From: Manduca sexta
Lineage: Eukaryota; Arthropoda; Insecta; Lepidoptera; Sphingidae
Length of the DNA stretch: 64,000 bases
Reading direction: 5' to 3'
NCBI RefSeq assembly: GCF_014839805.1
Contig: NC_051129.1
Coordinates: 7,940,920-8,004,919, forward strand
Part shown: piece by piece, positions 54,601-62,473 of the stretch
How positions within the stretch are numbered: position 1 is the stretch's first letter
How the letters are laid out: each line of letters opens with the position of its first letter
The notes under the pieces: model-generated
Database searches by the model: none
Told to the model about the DNA's origin: nothing
Seen by the model: only the letters and a program-made list of their open reading frames with translations
Position numbers and translations under genes: made by a program

Positions 54601-57535
54601 TGTAAAATAAGAAACACGTACCCAATTTTGCAACTTAACTGTATCAAAATGATCTTTTACTGATATTTCACTATCTCTAACACACTCCGTTACCACATTG
54701 TTCTAAAAGTGGAATATAGTTCATACGTGTGGAGAATTCCAGAATATAAGTGCCGGTCTTCTTGGCTTCGATTCAATCCTTTGCCTTTGTGCGGCGAGAC
54801 ATGACAGTTCCATTAACTTTTTGTTCTAGGTTTAATATCCAACATTCTTATATCGTTGGATGACAAATATTTATACCTTTCTTGCTGGTTGCACGGCGAA
54901 GTTCGCCAGTACGATATCTCGGACCCGGCGCACCCAAAACTAATAAGCCAAGTACAAATCGGCGGGCGAATCGCTAACGAAGGCTGGAAAATCGTGAAAG
55001 ATAAAGAGTTGAAGGCAAGAATTTCTCTTTTTCCGATACAAATTGTAATGGTTCAAATGAATGTAACATGACTTCGCACAATTACGTTCGCGCTGTGTCA
55101 TTCTTTTCATTTGAGTTTTTGCCTTCAGTTGCTTGTTAAATTACATTTCGTTTCTACCGTTTACGTCATTTTTCACAATGTTCAAATTATGTGAAAACAT
55201 TTGTTTTCATTTATGAGGACAATTATGATTTGTATTGTTCTGTCTGGTCACGCTAGTAGATTATAAAGTATAATTTGGATATGGATTTATACAGCGACAT
55301 TTTAATATTGTTTTACTAAATTAAACCATAACTTCTCTTCTTAAAGTAACACTCTACAATTAATTACGGAAACAAAATATATGAATTAAAAGTAAAATAA
55401 TACTTTACGTGCGTTAATACCACTTCTGCTACTATAAAAAGATTTGGTGCAGTTGTAACATCGCGTTTACAGTTAGAAATATACTCACCCACACGCCATA
55501 TTCGCACTGAATATCATAATGACCAAAAAAGCAGGCAACTAAAACCGGGGTTTCTGGTGAAAATATTTGTTATTCGTGAATGATTTTTGTAACTATCTTA
55601 ACAGAGGTGAAGTCTAGTATGTGATTTCATTTATTAACGCAATCAAAATGAAAATATAACTTAAAAATTGCCTGCAAATATTGTACAAATACTCATAAAA
55701 CTCATACTTTACCAGGCGGCACCGGAATTACTGACATTAAAGGGCAAACGGCTTTACGGAGGGCCGCAAATGCTCCAGCTGTCTCTAGATGGAAAACGCT
55801 TGTATGTGTCATCATCACTTTACTCTCCATGGGATAAACAAATCTACCCCAAGGAAACTCAAGAGGTAAATTGTTAACTTTTCACTTCCTTCACTTACTA
55901 CATAAGTATCACGGATATTGCGTAACGAAGTTTCAGCTTAGTAATTAAGTTTACAATTAACGTCTCAAAATTCGTTGTAGTCATAATTAAGATTGCCAGC
56001 CAGTTGGACTGCAAATTTATTTTTAGATAGTGCCATAAATATCTGACGAAATAAAAAGATGACATCTTTATTTCAGCAAGAAATAACTTATAGAATTGTT
56101 CTCTAGTTTTTACTCCGGAAACTTTAGAAACTACTTTTCTGTAAATAAAAGTTCGCAAGAGTTCTGGCAAGACCGTTAACTCCGATTTTATATTGAATTT
56201 TCTTTTCTAATAGAAGTTCTGGATAAACTTCATAATTATTTTGATCTTGGTGCAAGAAAATTATATTCATGCATTTAAACTTTAAGAGGGTTAAGAGGGT
56301 TTAGTTTTCCTTTTCACTATTTTTATACAAGGCTACAAATGAGAATTTGTCTTTATTCGCCTTTAAATTGATAACCTTTGAATACCTTATCCATCTTTTC
56401 TTAATAAGTGTAACCCTACGTCGTTTATAACATTATCTGAGTCGGTACCATACGGGAACGTCATAAAGCGTTTGTACTCCTATGTGGATTGCGAATAAAG
56501 TCATTTTATTGGATGCCGCGTAGGTCGAATGTCGTGCGGGCTGCAATAAACAGTTCCTTCGCCTTACATTTAAACCTCCAACCTCCTTCCTTATTTATGT
56601 ACTAAAGTTATTTTTCTAAGGCCAAATTCTGTGAGACCTACGTCACCTGGGATAACTGAATAATTCATAAGCCACGGCGCATATTTTGTCATACAAATAA
56701 CTGACAGACATTGTAATTTTAAACCGGGCTTGTTGTTCTTGAATATTTTTGCTTTTTACGACAACCAGCCTGAATTTCATTTTATTAGTTATTTCCATTT
56801 TTTCCTTATTCTCTTAACATTTTGTATACATTTCTTCGTTCCATATTTTAATATATTTACACTGCTGTTTTTATTAGATCGTGTTTTACGTAATGCAACT
56901 GATTAAAAATACTTGATACATTAACCAGCTTTTATGCAACGTACCGAGAAATGCCTACCGAATTATTAAATGCCTTTCTCTCTTCTACTTTGAGTACCAT
57001 AATAATAGTTCTAATTGTTCTAATATATGACCTTCACTAATTTATTCATAATAAAAAGCAAACTGTACCTCGTAAGTCATAACAAAATATATTTAAAAGT
57101 ATGTTGGAAAATCAATACAGTTTATTGTTGCCAGGGTGGTTGGATAGTCAAGTTGGATATAGACACTGTGAATGGAGGCATGGCTTTGGATCCGGACTTC
57201 CTTGTCCACTTCGGAAACGAGCCGGACGGGCCCACGGTGCCACACGAAATGAGGTACGATAAAAATGAAAAGCTGATATTTATTGATTTAATTTTGTATG
57301 AAGGAATAAAAGTTACGATAGGGATTGTAAGATCTGTAGTTAGCTGATAGATTAAAAGAAATTGAATAATCATCAGATACAACATTTAAAGAAATAATTG
57401 CGTCGTATTTAGAGTTGAGATTGGATTTAGATTTGGTTATGTTTTAAGTATTATATGTATCATTCATGAACAATATTACCCTCTAGATACCCCGGAGGAG
57501 ATTGCACTTCGGATATCTGGTTGGCTGAAGACTAA
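29721..57535 (+). CDS. SELENBP1: Selenium-binding protein 1 / methanethiol oxidase, 11 coding exons (481 residues)
   Basis: The spliced reading frame is join(29721..29730, 35540..35691, 39595..39780, 45932..46118, 46384..46495, 53761..53958, 54280..54377, 54830..55014, 55716..55865, 57135..57253, 57487..57535), 1446 nt including TAA. The product aligns end to end with human SELENBP1 (472 residues): [12 protein letters not shown] near the start, [75 protein letters not shown] and [11 protein letters not shown] at the end. The family is a cytosolic beta-propeller-like enzyme that oxidises methanethiol to formaldehyde, hydrogen sulfide and hydrogen peroxide (known for human and bacterial members). 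Cys53 in YCQ corresponds to human Cys57, the proposed selenium-binding residue. All exon phases agree and no exon is frameshifted, so the gene should be functional. Intron 8 has a GC donor and intron 5 holds a 5.2-kb LINE. Confidence 0.96.
30078..30162. promoter_or_regulatory. CpG-rich block 350 bp into intron 1
   Basis: An 85-bp GC-rich island in very AT-rich DNA with three GCCCGAG repeats and a GGCCGCC near its end. Its place just inside intron 1 suggests an enhancer or alternative promoter. This is inference from composition and position only. Confidence 0.3.
31146..31199. repeat. Inverted repeat in intron 1
   Basis: The 9-bp arms AGCTCTTTA (31146-31154) and TAAAGAGCT (31191-31199) are perfectly complementary and enclose a GC-rich 36-base centre. 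No known element is recognised. Confidence 0.5.
31803..32113 (-). mobile_element. tRNA-derived SINE, family 1
   Basis: It is the reverse complement of the copy at 3589-3918, with head AGCGATAGCCTAGTTGG, B-box-like GGTTCAAATCC, the same body and an ATT-rich tail at the left edge. It is nearly full length but has no convincing target duplication, so it is probably older than the 3.6-kb copy. Confidence 0.8.
32285..32395 (-). repeat. Helitron-like repeat fragment in intron 1
   Basis: A 'catcaaaatacattcggtag' block followed by 'tttttgagtttatcacgttt' and 'cagacagacgcggc' is a reverse-oriented piece of the family seen at 10708-10916. Confidence 0.4.
33610..33661. repeat. (TA)n microsatellite, about 26 units
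   Basis: An uninterrupted alternation of T and A over about 52 bp within intron 1. It is likely to vary in length between individuals. Confidence 0.9.
34768..34950. mobile_element. Possible MITE in intron 1
   Basis: The left edge GGGGCCTTATTCTCTAT and right edge ATACAGAATAAGAGTCC are imperfect inverted repeats of each other. The interior is GC-richer than the flanks and non-coding. No target duplication can be defined, so superfamily is unknown. Confidence 0.45.
35540..35691 (+). CDS. SELENBP1: SELENBP1 coding exon 2
   Basis: It encodes residues 4-54, from the Cys completed with exon 1 through [12 protein letters not shown] and [10 protein letters not shown] to [12 protein letters not shown]. 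Cys53 matches human Cys57. Acceptor TCACAG, donor GTGGGT at 35692; the exon ends in phase 0. Confidence 0.95.
35692..39594 (+). other. SELENBP1 intron 2 (3.9 kb)
   Basis: AT-rich with no repeat family I can assign. The 86-codon minus-strand frame at 36283-36543 has no recognisable domain. 37080-37260 contains small local inverted repeats but nothing that looks like an element. Confidence 0.6.
39595..39780 (+). CDS. SELENBP1: SELENBP1 coding exon 3
   Basis: It encodes residues 55-116, starting VIHRTY and including [14 protein letters not shown] (Cys76, Cys79) and [17 protein letters not shown]. The His pair and CSSC are among the most conserved positions of the family. Acceptor AACAG, donor GTAAGT; both ends are phase 0, so the exon is 62 whole codons. 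Confidence 0.96.
39925..40172 (-). mobile_element. tRNA-derived SINE, family 2, diverged copy
   Basis: In minus-strand order it has the ACTGCCTTGGTG head, a good B box (GGTTCGAATCCC), the 'ctcaatatcagga' body and 'ctgcctacccctgaaaa' at the 3' end. It differs from the 28.5- and 42.3-kb copies at many positions. Confidence 0.7.
41219..41340 (-). repeat. RTE-type LINE 3'-end fragment
   Basis: It has 'aggatgtccactgctgaaca', then 'caaagatttccc', then 'cccgcatccagcgacatct', matching the minus-strand remnant at 8373-8740 with the same CAT-rich tail at the left edge. Confidence 0.65.
42272..42284. repeat. Target-site duplication of SINE 2 (left)
   Basis: TAATATTATTTAC, repeated exactly at 42542-42554 on the other side of the SINE. 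Confidence 0.8.
42285..42541 (-). mobile_element. tRNA-derived SINE, family 2, best-preserved copy
   Basis: On the minus strand: head ACTGCCTCGGTGGCGTAGTT, B box GGTTCGAATCC, a body with 'gctcagtatcagtccggagt' and 'tttgtgcccgatatggcga', and a 3' end of 'cccttcggggataaatgcgt' and a short (GT)n. A perfect 13-bp target duplication makes this the youngest-looking copy of the family in the window. Confidence 0.88.
42542..42554. repeat. Target-site duplication of SINE 2 (right)
   Basis: Exact repeat of 42272-42284. Confidence 0.8.
43262..43514 (+). mobile_element. tRNA-derived SINE, family 2, plus-strand copy
   Basis: Head ACTGTCTTGGTACCGTATT, B box GCTCGAATCCCGG, then 'ttttttgctcaggatcaact', 'atgtccgacatggcgataag' and 'gtcccttaggggatagtg'. 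It is in the opposite orientation to its two neighbours in the same intron. Confidence 0.78.
45932..46118 (+). CDS. SELENBP1: SELENBP1 coding exon 4
   Basis: It encodes residues 117-178 plus one base: [30 protein letters not shown] and [15 protein letters not shown]. The HTTHC block and the GD..GNGKG-like loop match human SELENBP1 closely. Acceptor ACCAG, donor GTGATG at 46119; it ends in phase 1 (TCC G). Confidence 0.95.
46119..46383 (+). other. SELENBP1 intron 4 (265 bp)
   Basis: A short intron with a GTGATG donor and a TTTTCTTTTAG acceptor. Nothing else is seen in it. Confidence 0.9.
46384..46495 (+). CDS. SELENBP1: SELENBP1 coding exon 5
   Basis: It encodes residues 179-215 plus two bases: [20 protein letters not shown] and then [23 protein letters not shown] with HDVM.ASEWG is a family signature. 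The donor is GTGAGT at 46496. Confidence 0.96.
46804..46870. repeat. 15-bp minisatellite, about four units
   Basis: The unit ATTATTATTGGTATT is repeated, with three exact copies (46804-46818, 46836-46850, 46851-46865) and one 17-bp variant, then a partial unit. Confidence 0.85.
47731..47744. repeat. Target-site duplication of the LINE (left)
   Basis: TCAAGCTATTCATT, repeated exactly at 52918-52931. Confidence 0.93.
47753..49228 (+). CDS. LINE ORF1 (gag-like protein), 491 residues, intact
   Basis: The N-terminal half (about residues 1-215) is low-complexity and rich in Ala, Lys, Arg and Gln with several basic clusters, as expected for a nucleic-acid-binding ORF1 protein. Residues about 225-375 form the folded part: [32 protein letters not shown] and [15 protein letters not shown]. 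This resembles the DUF4780-type domain of arthropod LINE ORF1 proteins (from memory, not checked). I see no CCHC zinc knuckles. The C-terminus (about 380-491) is Ser/Thr/Glu-rich. ORF1 is fully open, and its TAA at 49226 lies inside the overlapping start of ORF2. The many frames on the opposite strand here are GC-driven shadows. Confidence 0.85.
   Translation: MPKAKSINKTNKSSAASNEAHGNIVRRVAASVEAPHNTQGPVAASSVEAPSPSTSTATAPNSWLAGEQVWQVVQRKETPSDMRKKNKRTEERKKRWDQQNAGRKQPPAARQGDAKKPLSTPIAAVGARQPNRQGDNQGERGPNTEQAALTSGPAEVKTNAHRKPRRRRGGRGQGNALPATQQGDVKVPKRPRPNETQSPQVQVKKQKASTSVVSARGAATYADKVVLNDLFVAVMAEPFTDLSPTHVEAITSTLESCIIGLADAPSGSNNIPYVPAFHGKPFHSEGVLKMHCEDSKAVEWLKETVATLESPIPGTILVVRRQKRQEGNTPGTFLVLGIPADEIPNIMARGRRLCYKLGNAYIRFFGNKGRLQEMPPDQVETAPTSGTSSDPSAAKQKVRAGKDLVMAASVSTANQPIFAERQSAVGEPMVTQHSSAERQRQDGMSVCSLTTTDGDASYGDLEEAVAHLADQDIPLGTDEEVSSPLRSSSPH
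49197..52840 (+). pseudogene. LINE ORF2 (endonuclease, reverse transcriptase, RNase H), broken by five frameshifts
   Basis: The frame is open from 49197 without an AUG until 49575. The endonuclease runs from about 49230 ([36 protein letters not shown]). The reverse transcriptase spans about 50570-51270 ([46 protein letters not shown]); the PQGR Arg is unusual where a Gly is typical. RNase H covers about 52015-52420 ([36 protein letters not shown]), followed by CRGC...YHVILEC. The frame switches near 51300-51315, 51845-51880, 51953-51957, 52195-52208 and 52435-52445, alternating between two frames. No in-frame nonsense codon is seen apart from those reached by the shifts. As written the copy cannot make full ORF2. 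Confidence 0.88.
52918..52931. repeat. Target-site duplication of the LINE (right)
   Basis: Exact repeat of 47731-47744, directly after the CCATAA-type tail. Confidence 0.93.
53761..53958 (+). CDS. SELENBP1: SELENBP1 coding exon 6
   Basis: It encodes residues 216-281 plus two bases: [20 protein letters not shown], then [20 protein letters not shown] and EANVY. Human has the same LEIRFLH and GFVGCA blocks. The acceptor CTCAG sits 829 bp after the LINE's right target duplication. Donor GTATGA at 53959. Confidence 0.96.
53959..54279 (+). other. SELENBP1 intron 6 (321 bp)
   Basis: GTATGA donor, ATATAG acceptor. No other feature. The 82-codon frame at 54102-54350 straddles the splice site and is a shadow. 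Confidence 0.85.
54280..54377 (+). CDS. SELENBP1: SELENBP1 coding exon 7
   Basis: It encodes residues 282-314 plus one base: [20 protein letters not shown], then [12 protein letters not shown]. This linker is the least conserved part compared with human, as usual in the family. Donor GTAAAT at 54378. Confidence 0.92.
54378..54829 (+). other. SELENBP1 intron 7 (452 bp)
   Basis: GTAAAT donor, TTGTTCTAG acceptor with a pyrimidine-rich lead. No other feature seen. Confidence 0.85.
54830..55014 (+). CDS. SELENBP1: SELENBP1 coding exon 8, followed by a GC donor
   Basis: It encodes residues 315-376: [36 protein letters not shown] and [11 protein letters not shown]. The exon ends AAG and the intron begins GCAAGA. 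Ending here gives ELK followed by [12 protein letters not shown] from exon 9, the same length and register as human ELKSQPEPLVVKGKR. Using the next GT downstream would insert unrelated residues, so the GC donor is preferred. Confidence 0.93.
55015..55715 (+). other. SELENBP1 intron 8 (701 bp), GC-AG type
   Basis: It begins GC (AAG then GCAAGA) and ends TACCAG. Strong pairing of the rest of the donor with U1 snRNA is typical of GC-AG introns (known). No other feature inside. Confidence 0.88.
55716..55865 (+). CDS. SELENBP1: SELENBP1 coding exon 9
   Basis: It encodes residues 377-426, 50 whole codons in phase 0: [36 protein letters not shown] and [29 protein letters not shown] and SLYS.WDKQ.YP are family signatures. 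Donor GTAAAT at 55866. Confidence 0.96.
55866..57134 (+). other. SELENBP1 intron 9 (1.3 kb)
   Basis: GTAAAT donor, TTGCCAG acceptor. Nothing assignable inside; the 90-codon minus-strand frame at 55898-56170 has no recognisable feature. Confidence 0.8.
57135..57253 (+). CDS. SELENBP1: SELENBP1 coding exon 10
   Basis: It encodes residues 427-465 plus two bases: [40 protein letters not shown]. It matches human [20 protein letters not shown] in register. Donor GTACGA at 57254. Confidence 0.96.
57254..57486 (+). other. SELENBP1 intron 10 (233 bp)
   Basis: GTACGA donor, CCCTCTAG acceptor. Reading through the donor gives a spurious extension of exon 10. Confidence 0.88.
57487..57535 (+). CDS. SELENBP1: SELENBP1 coding exon 11 and stop codon
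   Basis: It completes Arg466 and encodes [15 protein letters not shown] then TAA at 57533-57535. The human protein likewise ends in YPGGDCSSDIW plus one residue, so this is the true C-terminus. Confidence 0.95.
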
Positions 57536-58400
57536 AGGACACGTCATCGAACTAACTGTAGTTAGCATTGTGCCAATATTTTTATACGAATATAATCTAT
57601 TAGTAATATAAATTTGAATATCTATAGTACGTAAACAATGGGAACTAAGATTTGGTACGTTAATGCGGTTTGCAGACCGAAAATTAAGGTAAGTTAGTTT
57701 GACTTAGGTTGCATAGCTGAGATATTTATTCATACTTGCGTGCAGACCGCAAAATATGTAAACTATGTTCTATGTGTAATTTTCTCCGCTATGGCAGCTA
57801 AGCAAAACTAACGTAGCTCAGTTCTTGGTTGGCAGTTACCGTTAAACAAATGTTAAGCAAAATATACTAATATATTTAGAATTGCTTTGTCATTTTATTT
57901 TACAGAATTGAGCGTAGTATAATGTTGGTTAACATCGACCATTAAACGTATTTTTCTAGCAATTGGGGGATGTATTTTTTCAACCGTTTCGCGTATTTTT
58001 CCCGAACGTTCCGCAGTGGGCTTAGTAGTATTTTGACAAGTAATGTTATTGGTATTCCATAAAATTTTGTAAAAAGAACTCGGAGTTTTGTAGAATCAGT
58101 TTTGAAGACCAAATCTAAGTGAACTTAGATTTGTAAGATTTATAAGCTGTATTATTTATTATTGTGAAATCATATTTTTTAGCAAACGCTTTAAGAAAAA
58201 ATATTAATTTTGTACAAACTAAATGTCTGTGAATATCTGCATAATATAATAGTTATTAATGAAATAAGTTTTTTAATTAAAGTACAACTCCTTTAAAACG
58301 GCAATTCCCCTGGCGATGTCGACGTTTAGAAACAGGGGTAATCACTTAAAATCAGGGGATATACTTTCTCGTATTACTATTATCTTATATATATCATAGT
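57536..58400. other. 3' flank of SELENBP1, with a MITE-like repeat
   Basis: It contains the 3' UTR, but no canonical AATAAA is visible in the first several hundred bases, so the polyadenylation site is not called. An AATATAAA-like stretch lies near 57590. A MITE-like repeat covers 57664-57840. Confidence 0.45.
57664..57840. mobile_element. Possible MITE (family A, copy 2)
   Basis: TGCGGTTTGCAGACCG with a 'aaggtaagttagtttgac' block on the left; 'aaaactaacgtagctcag' followed by 'ggttggcagttaccg' in inverted form on the right. This gives imperfect terminal and subterminal inverted repeats, similar to 19793-19970. No target duplication seen. Confidence 0.45.
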
Positions 58401-58684
58401 AGCGATAGCTCAGTTGGGTGTGGGACGGACTGCCGAGACGAATTATGTGTGTATTCTTTGTGAATTATCGCTTGCTTTGACGGTGAAGGAAAACATCGTG
58501 AGGAAACCTGCATACTGGAGAAATTTTCTATAGGAATTTTAAGGGTGTGTATAGTCTACCAATCTGCACTAGGCCAGCGTGGTAGACGAAGGCCTAATCC
58601 CTCTCAGTAGTAGAGGAGGCCCGTGCCCAGCAGTGGGACTGTATATAATATTAAAGGCGGATATTATTATTATTTATTATTATT
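58401..58684 (+). mobile_element. tRNA-derived SINE, family 1, B-box deletion copy
   Basis: Head AGCGATAGCTCAGTTGG, then a direct join from GACGAAT to 'tatgtgtgtattctttg'. About 50 bp containing the B box, present in the 3.6-kb copy, are missing. The body and ATT-rich tail are well preserved. Loss of the B box should silence RNA polymerase III transcription of this copy (inference). Confidence 0.8.
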
Positions 58685-59408
58685 ATCTGCTATAAAAAAC
58701 ACATTTTTCGTTTTTATAAGCATATATTTATCTACAAACTCCACGAAGCCACAAGATTTCAGACTGTTGAAATGTTATGGTAACAATATAATGTAATATT
58801 ACCGTATTTTATCAGCTTCTTTGTACGATGAATCCTCAATAGATATAATTACTTGCCTTATTAAAAGGCACATTAAGGTTTCAATCATGTTAAAATACAA
58901 AGAGCATAATGTAAATTATATGGTGTTAAAATTAGCAACTTTTGATTTAATTAAACGTTGAATCCTGTTAGTTTAACCCTATTTATTTTACTGGTAGCGT
59001 TCGATCGGCGATAATGAACAGTTTATTTACTATGTTAGAATTTAATGAGTTAGCAACTTCAATAAATTGATCGAATCAAATGGAACAAATATTTGATGAT
59101 TAAAAATTGCATGTTACATTATATTAAATGGAATTGATATGATTCTGGTAATAAAATTGTTGGGAGTCATATATACTATCAAGTTATGATATTATAGAAT
59201 ATGAAAAAAGTTGAAGGAAGACCTTTATCTACTGATATAAGTATTATATGTAGTAGGTACCTTAATTTAATGGTTTTTAAGCTATTTTATAAACTGACCT
59301 TTGAACTGCTAGTTCGCATCACCGACGAGAAGAGGCGATGGTAAGTAAATTTATACATTAGAGAAAGGGAATGAGCTTCGAACAACAAAAGTCTTTGTAT
59401 CAAAATTA

Positions 59409-59535
59409 ACACACATACATCACGCCTTTATCCCCGTAAAGGTAAGTAGAAGTGCATCTAGGGCACCCACTATTCACCAAGTACGTTCCGTCCTATTGTG
59501 CGATATGGTGCGACCTAATCGACATAATATTGGTG
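59409..59535 (-). repeat. SINE family 2, 3'-half fragment
   Basis: 'acacatacatcacgccttta' followed by 'tccccgtaaaggtaagta', 'gggcacccac' and 'ttccgtcctattgtgcgata' match the 3' half of the 42.3-kb SINE. The tRNA-like head is missing. Confidence 0.65.
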
Positions 59536-61321
59536 ACAAATTAAAATCTTTAATTTTAATATATTTAAATATTTGCACCTAAAATATGCACGTTTATGAT
59601 ACAATTCAGTAAAAGTGTAACTATATGAAATACTTCAACATTATATTATGCAAATATTTCACTAATATAGTCGACGTTATATATTTAATAAGACCGTTAA
59701 GTAGTATTAAACAATGTTGGAAATAATATTACCAAGAGATTTTCTGGGAAAATTACTGATATTAAAAATCTCAAATAGACAAGTAAGTTCAAATTGTCCC
59801 CTGGAGGCCAGGGTAGAGACAAACTTATTACATATTTTATAGTAGTCGAGTAAAAACTTGTGTAAACTTATATTGAAAAATTCTCTTTGAATGTTAGTGT
59901 TAAAAATAAGGATTTTGTTTTTCAGAATCCATTATTCTACACTTGTAGATGTTAATGATATTATTTATGAATATAGTAGAATTTTAAAAATATATGTGAA
60001 TGAAACATTTATTATTTACGCGCATTAGCTTTATAACACATGATTACGAAAAATACTCCGCAACAAAAACATTAAAAATAAAAAATAAGCAACGAACCCT
60101 AGTTAGGCACTTGTGAAACGAATTTCTTTTCGGCAATTACTTTCTTAATTACATTTTGCCAAGCTTAAAAATACCATTACGGAGGGTTTATGGTCTTTAA
60201 TAGACCCAAATTCTAATCTTAACACACCAATCGATACGAATGGTAGAAAATAAAGATTGCTTTCACGATAATGAAGGTGGCTTAAAAGGGTCCAGAAATG
60301 TCCAAGAGGCATTAGAGGCCAGTCGTAACCATTACTGATATTTGCAGCCAGATGGGAGAAATTTAAATATTTCATTTAGGTGTATGGAGGTCTAAGTGAT
60401 CGACCTTCTGGCGTATTTATATTTCGGTTATTTTTTCTTTTATATTTTATGATATACATAATGTTCAATGAAGATAGTATAGTATTGTATCAGTCTATAA
60501 TATCCCAATGTTGGGCAACTGCCTCGCCAAGATCCTTCCATAATTACGGAAGCTATAGTTAACCTGTTATTTTGAAATGATTCCAATTCCCGTCATCTCT
60601 TTTTGGTCCACCTCGACGCCTACGAGCAGTTTTTTTGTTTACTCGAAGATTGTGGATTTGTATGTCATTGTAAACAATCACATGGTTTAACTGAATATCT
60701 TGAAAATGAACGATATATTTCTTATGGCAATATCATCCAATATCGCGAAATCCAATAATTCCACGAATCGTGGAAGATTTAGAGAAACTTCAAAACGTCT
60801 TGGCTACCAGAGACTTATATTACTACATTATTAAAAAATTTACCCGAAATTAATTCTTGCGGCAAAGGAATGTTTCATAGGTGTTAATGACGCATGAGCT
60901 TAAACGTGGGTATTAAAGGTATTTCTAGTTCGTTGAATAGCCTATAATAAGGTTTTCATTATATATAAAAGTATTTTTTCTCCATTGTAAGAACTAGAAA
61001 CAGAACAGACAGAATTAATAATTAAAAAATCGCCTATTTACTTTTTTTAACTCTTATATATTTTTATTAATCTTCCTTTAATATACGGACATACCAGGTT
61101 TTGCTAATTTATTTCCGTTACATATAGATATTCCTTTTCTCTTGTAACAATAATTATGGAGAAGCAGTTCTTGTAGGTAATATCAAATTAATATTAATTA
61201 GAGAAAGGTCAAGATCGCTTACATCCTACATATTATAACGAAATAACATGTTCACTATATATGAGAAGATTATGTGAATGTCGGAACTGAATATCTATAA
61301 TTAATGTATATAGATGTAACT

Positions 61322-61420
61322 ACTTTGGTGGCGTATTTGTATTACGGTACGACTGCGTGCTGAGGTCTCGTGTTCGATCCACGGGTCGGGACAAGTGAAA
61401 TTGGGTTTTTCTATTAATTT
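61322..61420 (+). repeat. SINE family 2, tRNA-like head fragment
   Basis: ACTTTGGTGGCGTATTTG, 'ctgaggtctcgtg' and a B box (GTTCGATCCACGG) followed by 'ggtcgggacaagtgaaattg' match the family-2 head. The body then breaks off into T-rich sequence. Confidence 0.65.
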
Positions 61421-62254
61421 TTTTTTTTTGCTTTTTTATAGTTGATTTTTTTGTTGGGACCTATGTAAATTTTTATTTCAAACTTTTCCACCACGGGATC
61501 TTGATTATTATCTAGGTATCTAACATCTAATTATTGAGACGATTCTTTTGAGCCCAAACATGCTATATCTGCTGTAAGTTGCTGAGGAGTTGGATAACCC
61601 GCAGACTACTTGATACTGCAGCATCAGCTTAACGCTGCCATTTCTTGGAAATACCACCGAAGTAACAGTATACCAAATTTCAAATCAATCGGGCCTATAA
61701 AAGTAAAGAACAAAGCCAATGATTTCCAAGACTGTATAAATTGTAAGTGAAAGAAAACCTTAAGAGAACCTTCTTGATCATATCGATCGAAATTAGTGTA
61801 TTCGTTTGGGCTACATTGCCACAGATAAACACACATACACACAAAATAAACACCCCTTTTCGCGTCGGGGGATAAAAATTCAGTGACGTTTCAACCAAAC
61901 TTAAAAACAATTGTTGAAGATAAATAAAGCCAGCATGATTTTCAATAGAAATTTAATTTAAAATTCAAATAGAGATCTTATCTAGAAGTGTCTGTGAACG
62001 TGTTTTATCGCCTAAACGTCTCCAGAGTTTTCAACAGGTCCTTTTGTAATTAAGTGCAAGCACAGCCGCAATAGCGTAAATGTGTTTAGACGCCCTTCAT
62101 TGTACAACATTTATCTTGAGCGGCAAATTTTCTCAGTTAATATTTCACTAGAATCAAATTACGAAACTCGTAACACTATGCCGGGGAACATATTGTGAGA
62201 CGGATGGGAGGGCCCGATGTTATGTGATATACGCGCGGAAACGTCTTATGGACT

Positions 62255-62473
62255 ATGGGAACATTTCCAAGAGTTATTTCTTTCCTAATGTCTGGGATCA
62301 TGGCCGTGATCGCAATAATTTCGTGGCAGTTTAAAGGGTACTGGATTATTTACGAGTTTCTTTGGTTAACGTTCTTATTTATTCATGGCGTTAGTACTTA
62401 TGTAGATATATCGAGTTATAGCCTGATACTGAAGATAGACCATAAACTGACAAAAAGGACAGAAGCGGAGTAA
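62255..62473 (+). CDS. Doubtful 72-residue reading frame with two hydrophobic segments
   Basis: I do not recognise it. The start is the first ATG after an in-frame TGA. Residues about 8-24 and 28-46 are hydrophobic enough to span a membrane, and the tail is charged (KIDHKLTKRTEAE). It could be a small two-pass protein, an exon of a chemoreceptor-like gene, or a chance frame in T-rich DNA. No intron signals or neighbouring exons support it, so it is listed only as a candidate. Confidence 0.22.
   Translation: MGTFPRVISFLMSGIMAVIAIISWQFKGYWIIYEFLWLTFLFIHGVSTYVDISSYSLILKIDHKLTKRTEAE

Larger units (their letters stand above)
58685..62254. other. Downstream intergenic DNA with SINE and LINE fragments
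   Basis: Besides the entries listed, a piece at about 60495-60545 ('cccaatgttgggcaactgcc', 'aagatccttcca') resembles an RTE-type LINE 3' end. No gene is supportable; the frames at 60145-60375 and 61624-61910 are not convincing. Confidence 0.45.

Noticed and set aside
55015..55071. Extension of SELENBP1 exon 8 beyond AAG to the frame's stop codon
   Set aside because: The extra residues have no family similarity, and ending at AAG before GCAAGA restores the human-like register with exon 9.
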